Of a DNA stretch of 8,218 nucleotides, positions 1 through 4,373 are shown one piece after another. The translations under genes and the position numbers were made by a program. Origin of the DNA: Acidobacteriota bacterium (GTDB lineage Bacteria; Acidobacteriota; Terriglobia; Terriglobales; Acidobacteriaceae). A model generated the notes under the pieces. That model worked only from the letters and a program-made list of their open reading frames with translations. It had not been told where the DNA came from and did not search any database. Every line of letters begins with the position of its first letter. Positions within the stretch are counted from its first letter, which is position 1. Location of the stretch: positions 1-8,218 of the forward strand of contig JAEYQK010000010.1 of NCBI GenBank assembly GCA_023410055.1, written 5' to 3'.

Positions 1-550
1 TCTCGTGCTCGTGTGTGCGTCCGTTGCGAACTCTTCGTCCGATCTCCTGGAAGGCTGCTGCGGTGATCGCATCGATCGCGTCGCGCGCCTCGAAGTGGCT
101 CTTGATCTGCTCGTCGGTCCAGGTGGCCTCAAACTTTGCTACGAGATCACCCGACGATATCGGCACGACGCCGAAGCTCCTGACGAGTTCCACGGTTCCG
201 GCATCGACCAGTCCTATGTAAGGAACCATGTTGAGGGGCGAATACTGCATCGCGACGTTCTTGTAGTTCGCGAGCATCGACTTCAGCTGTTGTTGAAGCT
301 CCTGCCACGACGAGTATTCGCGCTTCGTGCCCGGAACGCCGTCGAGATGTCCGGCTTCGATCCGATGTACCAGCTTCGCCGGTTCGCCGTGCGCGGGAAT
401 GACATAGAACCAGCGCCGCGTCACCATCAGCGACTCGGGAATCCCGAGCACGCGATAGGCGATCGGATCGCGATGATGATGGTCATAAAACAGCCACGCA
501 TCGAACTTGCGCTGCGCCAGTGCCGATTGAATCTCTTTCAGTCTCATCAT
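1..550 (-). CDS. Aminopeptidase P family (M24) protein, N-terminal part
   Basis: Reading the minus strand from the ATG ATG at 550-545 gives about 183 residues with no stop before the window edge, so the gene is 3'-truncated here. The product begins MMRLKEIQSALAQRKFDAWLFYD and continues HHHRDPIAYRVLG, then a stretch with VTRRWFYVIPAHGEPAKLVHRIE. This is the creatinase-type N-terminal domain found in front of the M24 'pita-bread' metallopeptidase domain of Xaa-Pro aminopeptidases, which remove N-terminal residues preceding proline in the cytoplasm. The metal-binding catalytic half is not in the window, so activity cannot be judged. Start: the first in-frame stop upstream is at 584-586 and no Shine-Dalgarno motif precedes either ATG. 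A TACAAT hexamer on the minus strand (576-571) could be a -10 giving a very short leader. The plus-strand ORF over the same DNA is a shadow. Confidence 0.8.
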   Translation of the reverse strand, partial: MMRLKEIQSALAQRKFDAWLFYDHHHRDPIAYRVLGIPESLMVTRRWFYVIPAHGEPAKLVHRIEAGHLDGVPGTKREYSSWQELQQQLKSMLANYKNVAMQYSPLNMVPYIGLVDAGTVELVRSFGVVPISSGDLVAKFEATWTDEQIKSHFEARDAIDAITAAAFQEIGRRVRNGRTHEHE

Positions 551-613
551 GGCAGTAAAGGCAAAAGTCCATTGTAAATGCCTCTACGTTGGACGGCGAG
601 GGACAGAGAGGGT

Positions 614-669
614 GAGTTGCGAGTTCTGATGTTCAATATTCAAAGCTCGAAACTCCAAACTGGAGCTCG
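614..669. repeat. Heptameric-period repeat with inverted halves
   Basis: Eight consecutive 7-mers can be laid out from 614. The first two follow GAGTTNN (gagttgc, gagttct). Units five and six (642-655) are of the complementary type ending in CTC (aaagctc, gaaactc). As a result 614-627 and 642-655 form an imperfect inverted repeat, 11 of 14 positions pairing, around a 14-nt loop. The GAGTT core is the same as in the array at 5176-5210. Confidence 0.55.
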
Positions 670-709
670 ATATCAGCGCTGTATAGGAGGAGATAACTTA
701 ATAGACACT

Positions 710-728
710 CCCTCCCCTCCCCCACCCC
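710..728 (-). other. G-quadruplex motif (minus strand)
   Basis: The plus strand has four C-runs at 710-712, 714-717, 719-723 and 725-728 separated by the single bases T, T and A. The minus strand therefore carries G-runs of 4, 5, 4 and 3 with three one-nucleotide loops, the class of motif expected to fold into a very stable parallel G-quadruplex. It lies on the coding strand, about 160 bp upstream of the aminopeptidase start. Folding and function are not shown by sequence. Confidence 0.75.
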
Positions 729-854
729 TTCATTGTGTGACTGACGATTCTAAACGACTTAACTACCAGTCTCTGAGTGATGGCGAGAGCCTGTCCGCGC
801 GGTAATCTCAGTGGCGCGAGTTGAGTGAAGAGTTAATGGCTCTACAAAGAGCCG

Positions 855-882
855 TCAGCCCTCAGCCATCAGTATTCAGCGA
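855..882. repeat. Heptameric tandem repeat, TCAGNNN type
   Basis: TCAG occurs at 855, 862, 869 and 876, an exact 7-bp period over four units; the first two units are tcagccc and tcagcca. The last unit runs into the hairpin at 872-896. The array lies downstream of the antitoxin gene and is one of three arrays of 7-bp period in the window. Confidence 0.6.
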
Positions 883-896
883 AAGCTGGCGAATAC
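872..896. other. Hairpin with GAAA tetraloop
   Basis: GTATTC (872-877) pairs with GAATAC (891-896). Inside, AGC (878-880) pairs with GCT (885-887) around a GAAA loop, leaving GGC (888-890) as a bulge. It is about 100 bases past the antitoxin stop and could protect or end the toxin-antitoxin transcript, although no T-run follows on either strand. Confidence 0.45.
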
Positions 897-998
897 ACGT
901 CGGCCTTCTGTTCAGAATCAAGCTTAAGACAATTTCTGCCGGTTATGACGTGACGGAGCGAAATGTTACAAAAACGGAACAGAAATCGTGGGGATGCG

Positions 999-1307
999 TT
1001 AACTACCGAGACCTGTAAGCAGCACAGGTGGTTTATCGGGGAACTCAGCAACAATTGAGAGTCTTCCTCCCATCGCTTCAATCGAGCGGCGGAGCGTGGA
1101 GATATGGAGATCGGTGCGCTTTTCTATGCGAGATACCTGTTCCTGTTTCACACCTAAGCTCCGCGCCAGTTGTGACTGTGTCATGTGACGGGCTTTGCGG
1201 AGTTCACGCATAGTCAGCTCTTCCGCAACCAGTCGCGCCGCACGCTTTTCGATCCGTTTGCGGCGACTGGACGGAAGAGCGTTCAATACATCGTCGAGCG
1301 TCTTCAT
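999..1307 (-). CDS. XRE-family antitoxin (HigA-like)
   Basis: This 102-residue protein has a basic helical N-terminal region (residues 1-30) and a helix-turn-helix of the Cro/C1 (XRE) class at about 32-62 (MTQSQLARSLGVKQEQVSRIE). The following LHISTLRRSIEAMGGRLSIVAEFP is typical of antitoxins that partner Gp49/RelE-like toxins. It should neutralise the upstream toxin by direct binding and repress the operon. The gene follows the toxin with a 14-nt gap. A strong Shine-Dalgarno sequence, AGGAGG, begins inside the toxin stop codon (1323-1318) with about 10 nt to the ATG, suggesting efficient, possibly coupled, antitoxin synthesis. The toxin-first order is that of higBA and differs from relBE. 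The palindrome at 1710-1729 is the most likely operator. Family assignment is secure; the specific name is not. Confidence 0.88.
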   Translation of the reverse strand: MKTLDDVLNALPSSRRKRIEKRAARLVAEELTMRELRKARHMTQSQLARSLGVKQEQVSRIEKRTDLHISTLRRSIEAMGGRLSIVAEFPDKPPVLLTGLGS

Positions 1308-1311
1308 GACT

Positions 1312-1324
1312 TTATCTCCTCCTA
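1312..1324 (-). promoter_or_regulatory. Strong RBS overlapping toxin stop codon
   Basis: On the minus strand the toxin stop TAG supplies the first A and G of AGGAGGAG, which sits about 10 nt before the antitoxin ATG. This is a much better ribosome site than the GAGG in front of the toxin and would favour an excess of antitoxin. Confidence 0.7.
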
Positions 1325-1690
1325 GGCATCCTTCGCGGTCTGCTTCAACCCCTTCACATGATTTTCGTATCTTGCATCGGCTTTTCTGATCAACTGCCTG
1401 TAAAAGCTCTTCTCAGAGACTCCGGACTTGTCGCCCGCAATAAGTAGAATCCCTCTCCGTTTTGGATCGAACGCGAAAGCGACTCGCCACACCCCGCCTG
1501 CCGCATCAAAACGCAGCTCTTTCATGTTTGCGTGGCGAGAACCTTTCAACGTATCTACTCGCGGGCGGCCAGTCTCCGGGCCGAAGAGTCGAATCACCTT
1601 GAGTTGAGCGAGCAATTCGTCCTGTACATCGTCAGCAAGGGCCTGAAACTCCGGATAGAACTCGTGGTGAAACAGAATCAGCCAACCCAT
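1322..1690 (-). CDS. RelE/HigB-type toxin (phage Gp49-like family)
   Basis: The 122-residue product has the layout of the Gp49-like (HigB/RelE superfamily) toxins, which are usually ribosome-dependent mRNA endonucleases. It has an N-terminal strand and helix (LILFHHEFYPEFQALADDVQ), an MKELRF strand at 56-61, GGVWRVAFAFDP at 65-76, the ILLIAGDKSG segment at 81-90 and a basic C-terminal helix, with conserved-type residues K57, R60, R69 and K88. Length fits the family. The ATG at 1690-1688 is forced: an in-frame TAA lies one codon upstream, and no suitable start follows within 20 codons. GAGG at 1702-1699 with 8 nt spacing could serve as RBS. It is the first gene of the pair. A near-consensus promoter abuts the start codon, which raises a question about its transcript. 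Whether the toxin is active cannot be told. Confidence 0.87.
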   Translation of the reverse strand: MGWLILFHHEFYPEFQALADDVQDELLAQLKVIRLFGPETGRPRVDTLKGSRHANMKELRFDAAGGVWRVAFAFDPKRRGILLIAGDKSGVSEKSFYRQLIRKADARYENHVKGLKQTAKDA

Positions 1691-1692
1691 GA

Positions 1693-1729
1693 ATTATGCC
1701 TCGCAGTGCATATGCTGTCAAGAGCATAT
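1693..1729 (-). promoter_or_regulatory. Toxin-antitoxin promoter with palindromic operator
   Basis: On the minus strand TTGACA (1721-1716) is followed after exactly 17 nt by CATAAT (1698-1693), matching the sigma-70 consensus at 11 of 12 positions. A perfect 7-bp inverted repeat, ATATGCT-N6-AGCATAT, spans 1710-1729 and covers the -35 element, which is a good position for repression by the XRE antitoxin. The oddity is that the -10 ends only two bases before the toxin ATG. Confidence 0.6.
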
Positions 1730-1941
1730 TGCCCCCGGATGAATGAGAGTAAGCAAGAAGGATCGAGTGTAGCTGAGTTCTGGCGAGTCAGACTTACCGC
1801 TTGCGGTTTGTTCTGAATTTGGAAATTCGTTGTATCGGACGCCGCGCCTCTGGCTTGAAGATGACGTTGCTGGACCGATGGACGTGTTAGGAGCGATGGC
1901 ACGAAAACATAATAACGATGTCGCCGCGGATCGCATTGCTG

Positions 1942-1974
1942 TGCTAAGCTGCTGCACACTCGATTGACAGGAGG
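1942..1974 (+). promoter_or_regulatory. Possible extended -10 and RBS of nuclease-like gene
   Basis: TGCTAAGCT at 1942-1950 fits an extended -10 (TGNTANNNT), without a clear -35. AGGAGG at 1969-1974 gives an ideal 8-nt spacing to the GTG start. The ten bases TGCTAAGCTG also occur in front of yggS. Confidence 0.35.
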
Positions 1975-1982
1975 TTTTGCTT

Positions 1983-2864
1983 GTGGCTACTGCGGCTTTT
2001 GGTGATGTGCGGTGGTCGAAAGGCAGGGTCGTGCCATTGAGTTCGACTGGAATGACGGAAAGCCAACTTGAAGGACTCATAAAGAACGACCCGAGCATAT
2101 TGGGACTCGGAGATGACATCCGTGTGATCGAGAGCCAACGTCGTCAGCAGAAGGGCCGACTCGACCTGTTACTGGAAGATGGAGCGGGAGAGAATCGCTA
2201 TGTAGTCGAACTGATGCTCGGGCAACTCGACGAGAGTCACTTGATTCGCACGATTGAGTACTGGGACATAGAGCGGAGGAAGTGGACTGATTATCAACAC
2301 ATCGCCGTTGTAGTCGCCGAAGACATTACTTCACGTTTTTTGAACGTCATTTCGCTCTTTAGCGGTTCGATTCCGATCATGGCGATTCAGGTCAACGCAA
2401 TTAAGGCAGACAGTCAACTACCTGCCGTTGTCTTTATAACGGTTCTTGACTGCCGTGACTTGCGAAGGGCAGAACCACAATCTGGTGACCCGAGCGACCG
2501 TGCCAGTTGGGATGGGTGGGCTCCGACTATCATGCCTCTGATTGACGAGTGCTTAAAGATTATAAACGGAAAAGCCAAACGAACTCGCAGTCTCAGGTAC
2601 AACCAAGAATTTGTTGGATTGACTGACAACGGGAACTCGAACAACTTTATGTGGTTCGCTCCGAGAAAGACGTCTCTGTGGGTTGTGTTCTCTTATCTTG
2701 ACGCACAAACCTGGAGCAAGCGGTGCGAGGATGCAGGGCTAGAGTGGAAGGAGCGATCTGATGGGTTCAGAGTGAAAGTAAACCCTGCGAATTTCGAGTC
2801 CTTCAGGTTCCTGCTAACAGAGATAACAGCTGAAGCGATTTCTAGCGACGAACAGGATAGATAG
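1983..2864 (+). CDS. PD-(D/E)XK superfamily nuclease-like protein
   Basis: This protein of 293 residues has a PD-(D/E)XK (restriction-endonuclease/NucS-like) fold in its N-terminal half: an acidic helix TESQLEGLIKND (25-36), then GRLDLLLED with D61, then RYVVELMLG with E76. The usual ExK lysine is methionine (M78). The following stretch with ESHLIRTIEYWDIER and AEDITSRFLNVISLF resembles a family of uncharacterised proteins I recall as widespread in bacteria. The C-terminal part (about 200-290: YNQEFVGL, NNFMWFAPRK, and SDGFRVKVNPANF) looks like a separate small domain of unknown role. Start: an upstream TTG at 1977 lies only 2 nt after AGGAGG (1969-1974), whereas GTG at 1983 is 8 nt away, so GTG is preferred. 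The DNA is visibly more AT-rich than the operon genes, suggesting transfer. A role in defence or DNA repair is a guess. Confidence 0.65.
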   Translation: MATAAFGDVRWSKGRVVPLSSTGMTESQLEGLIKNDPSILGLGDDIRVIESQRRQQKGRLDLLLEDGAGENRYVVELMLGQLDESHLIRTIEYWDIERRKWTDYQHIAVVVAEDITSRFLNVISLFSGSIPIMAIQVNAIKADSQLPAVVFITVLDCRDLRRAEPQSGDPSDRASWDGWAPTIMPLIDECLKIINGKAKRTRSLRYNQEFVGLTDNGNSNNFMWFAPRKTSLWVVFSYLDAQTWSKRCEDAGLEWKERSDGFRVKVNPANFESFRFLLTEITAEAISSDEQDR

Positions 2865-2886
2865 TCTTCTCACGCGCTGAGCCTGA

Positions 2887-2929
2887 CCCAGGACTTACGT
2901 CCTGGGCTATTTTCTATCGCCCTTCGGGC
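2887..2929 (+). terminator. Hairpin pair: terminator or REP-like element
   Basis: CCCAGGAC (2887-2894) and GTCCTGGG (2899-2906) form a perfect 8-bp stem with a TTAC loop, followed by CTATTTTCTAT, a modest T-rich tail. A second small hairpin, GCCC-TTC-GGGC, lies at 2919-2929. It starts 22 bases after the nuclease-like gene stop and could terminate it. The two-hairpin layout also resembles dispersed palindromic elements that I recall from acidobacterial intergenic DNA; this is not checked. Confidence 0.6.
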
Positions 2930-3078
2930 TCACAGACTAGCTGTTGGCCTACATCTCGAATCCAACCCTGAAGCAACTCTGAACATCAAAGCGTTTTCCA
3001 CTGCCAAGTTGCTAACGGCAGGTGACATCAGAAGGTTTCCCGCCGGAAGCCCGAAAACGCTCGATTGAGGAGTTCCGC

Positions 3079-3900
3079 ATGCAGCCTTTGAGTCAATCGC
3101 CAGTCTCTGGGGCAGGAGTCGCCCCCAGCATTTCCACCCCGACTCCGGTCGCCAGACCGCTGCGAACAACGTCACAGGATCGCGCACGATTCTTCTACAG
3201 TGGCGCGGCCCTATTCCTGCTGATGGCGATGTTCTTCGGATTTCAGCAGTTTTACCTGCACGGAAGAGCGTTCCCCAATCGCCCCCTCACGCCAGCTATC
3301 CGGCCGGTGCTGATTGCTCACGGTATAACGATGTCGGCGTGGGTGCTGTTATTGGTGGTGCAACCGTTATTGGTGGTAAACGGCAAACGCCGGCTGCACA
3401 TGACACTCGGAAAAGCAGGCGCGGTGTTGGCGGCATGCGTCTTCTTCCTGGGATTCGAGGTCGCGATCAAGGCTACTCGGGTTGCTCCAGCTGACAGAAC
3501 GCTGTGGAACCTCCACCCTCAGAGCTTCATGGCGATTCCAATCACGACGGCCACCATCTTTGCGTTTTTCGTGACAGTTGGCATCTTGAATCGGCGAAAA
3601 CCGAACATTCATAGACCGATGATGCTGTTGGCGACGCTAGCGGCAATGCCTGCCCCGCTGGACCGAATTCCTGCGGTCACGTCGCTTTATGAACACACGG
3701 TGTGGGGGAACATCTTCGGTCCGTTCTTTGCTTCGTTGGCCATCGGCGCGGGATTTCTAGTTGTGAAGTGGGCACTCACCCGGAGGTTTGATCGATATTA
3801 TGCGGTAGGGTGGGCCGGTCTCGCTGTGGCAGGAGCAGCTGTCATGAAGCTGGCCACAACGACGATGTGGGACCGGATTGCGACATTCTTGCTTCGGTAG
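3079..3900 (+). CDS. Seven-helix membrane protein of unknown function
   Basis: The 273-residue product has a proline-rich soluble N-terminus (1-35) followed by about seven hydrophobic segments: 39-60, 77-100, 109-129, 148-170, 179-190, 210-232 and 241-259. Histidines H81 (LIAHGITMSAW), H107 (RRLHMTLGKAG) and H178 (NIHRPMMLLA) sit at the ends of helices in a pattern I associate with uncharacterised membrane proteins resembling DUF2306, where they might bind a cofactor such as haem. That is speculation. Start: a GTG at 3022 would extend the frame by 19 residues, but the ATG at 3079 has GAGGAG (3067-3072) at 6 nt and is chosen. The gene stands alone, downstream of the hairpin element at 2887-2929. 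TM2 contains an 18-bp near-tandem duplication. Confidence 0.65.
   Translation: MQPLSQSPVSGAGVAPSISTPTPVARPLRTTSQDRARFFYSGAALFLLMAMFFGFQQFYLHGRAFPNRPLTPAIRPVLIAHGITMSAWVLLLVVQPLLVVNGKRRLHMTLGKAGAVLAACVFFLGFEVAIKATRVAPADRTLWNLHPQSFMAIPITTATIFAFFVTVGILNRRKPNIHRPMMLLATLAAMPAPLDRIPAVTSLYEHTVWGNIFGPFFASLAIGAGFLVVKWALTRRFDRYYAVGWAGLAVAGAAVMKLATTTMWDRIATFLLR
3346..3381 (+). repeat. 18-bp imperfect tandem duplication within coding DNA
   Basis: GTTATTGGTGGT occurs at 3348-3359 and again at 3366-3377. The enclosing 18-bp units match at 14 of 18 bases and encode LLLVVQ and PLLVVN in the second transmembrane segment. The frame is kept. Confidence 0.6.
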
Positions 3901-4000
3901 TAGAGGGCTGGCTGACGTAGGCGCAACGAACCTGGTCCAGATCGTCAGATTCAGTCTCGGATTGCCTTGCGAGAAGTGAGCACCATACAGCGCGATGAGG

Positions 4001-4013
4001 CATCGTAACGATG
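4001..4013. other. Odd-centred palindrome upstream of DUF2934 gene
   Basis: CATCGT (4001-4006) and ACGATG (4008-4013) form a perfect 6-bp inverted repeat around one base. CGATGAG also occurs on both sides of it. It lies about 70 bases before the DUF2934 start and could be an operator. The rest of 3901-4081 shows no gene. Confidence 0.3.
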
Positions 4014-4081
4014 AGACGCCAGAAGCCGCCAAAAGATGCCAGAGCGCCGGTGTTCCCGCGCCGGTGATGCTGAGGAGGAGT

Positions 4082-4282
4082 ATGCGTAAGCAACGCGATC
4101 CAGTGCTACCCGACCAGGGCGGGCGTTCGATGCCGGCAGACCCGCTGAACCCAGTCAGCGCCTGCGGCGACGACCGCGTTCGCATGAGGGCCTACGAAAT
4201 CTACGAACAGCGTGGCCGCAAGCCGGGCCACGATTTCGAACACTGGCTTGAAGCAGAACGTGAGCTGACAGCCGAACGCTAA
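4082..4282 (+). CDS. DUF2934 small protein
   Basis: A 66-residue protein whose C-terminal half (RVRMRAYEIYEQRGRKPGHD, then FEHWLEAERELTAER) is a clear DUF2934 domain: a short helical motif with conserved RAYEIYxxRG, HxxxHW-like and W-x-x-AE-x-E positions. The family is abundant in Acidobacteria and Proteobacteria and has no established function. The N-terminal half is low complexity and probably disordered. Start: the frame is open from 3995, but ATG 4082 follows GAGGAGGAG (4072-4080) directly. GAGG at 4072-4075 leaves 6 nt, so the shorter form is preferred. The gene is convergent with the alkD operon and separated from it by a hairpin. Confidence 0.75.
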   Translation: MRKQRDPVLPDQGGRSMPADPLNPVSACGDDRVRMRAYEIYEQRGRKPGHDFEHWLEAERELTAER

Positions 4283-4326
4283 GCCAAATCCATCCACAGA
4301 ACGCCGGCGCGACATTCGTCTGCGAA

Positions 4327-4359
4327 GTGCCCTACGCCCTAGCCGGAGGCGTGAGGCAC
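4327..4359. terminator. Hairpin between convergent genes
   Basis: The arms 4327-4338 and 4348-4359 pair over 12 positions (10 Watson-Crick, one G-U, one mismatch) around a 9-nt loop. The structure sits between the stops of the convergent DUF2934 and alkD genes, where a bidirectional transcription end is expected. No T-run of usual length follows on the plus strand, so it may be a REP-like element or a weak terminator. Confidence 0.4.
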
Positions 4360-4373
4360 ACCCCCGCCATTTC

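Larger units (their letters stand above)
551..998. other. Gene-free structured intergenic region
   Basis: No convincing gene lies in these 448 bases between the aminopeptidase start and the antitoxin stop. The stretch is not featureless: it holds an array with 7-bp period at 614-669, a G-quadruplex motif at 710-728, a perfect 6-bp hairpin with a 4-nt loop at 838-853, a second array with 7-bp period at 855-882 and a hairpin with a GAAA loop at 872-896. No hairpin followed by a T-run was found for the toxin-antitoxin transcript. Short plus-strand ORFs here have repeat-derived, low-complexity products. Confidence 0.6.
1691..1982. other. Divergent intergenic region
   Basis: These 292 bases separate the minus-strand toxin-antitoxin pair from the plus-strand nuclease-like gene. 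The left end holds the toxin-antitoxin promoter and palindrome. The right end holds an extended -10-like TGCTAAGCT (1942-1950) and the AGGAGG (1969-1974) of the nuclease-like gene. Overlapping ORFs on both strands have no recognisable family and appear fortuitous. Confidence 0.5.

Noticed and set aside
5..577. A 190-codon plus-strand ORF
   Set aside because: The minus strand of the same DNA encodes a clear aminopeptidase P N-terminus; the plus-strand product is Arg/His-rich with no family features.
684..696. TAGGAGGAGATAA on the plus strand, identical over 13 bases to the antitoxin ribosome site
   Set aside because: No start codon or ORF follows at ribosome distance, and about one 13-base match is expected by chance in a window of this size.
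614..882. Possible CRISPR array in the repeat-rich intergenic region
   Set aside because: The units are contiguous 7-mers without spacers, and no cas gene is present.
759..1007. TTAACTACC repeated at 759-767 and 999-1007, a possible target-site duplication
   Set aside because: Nine bases is within chance, the DNA between holds no transposase or terminal inverted repeats, and one copy includes the antitoxin stop codon.
1977..1982. TTG at 1977 as start of the nuclease-like gene
   Set aside because: Only 2 nt separate it from AGGAGG, too close for initiation; GTG at 1983 is correctly spaced.
1718..2138. Minus-strand ORFs overlapping the divergent region and the start of the nuclease-like gene
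   Set aside because: Low-complexity Ser/Thr-rich products without family features; the plus strand has a strong RBS and a recognisable domain.
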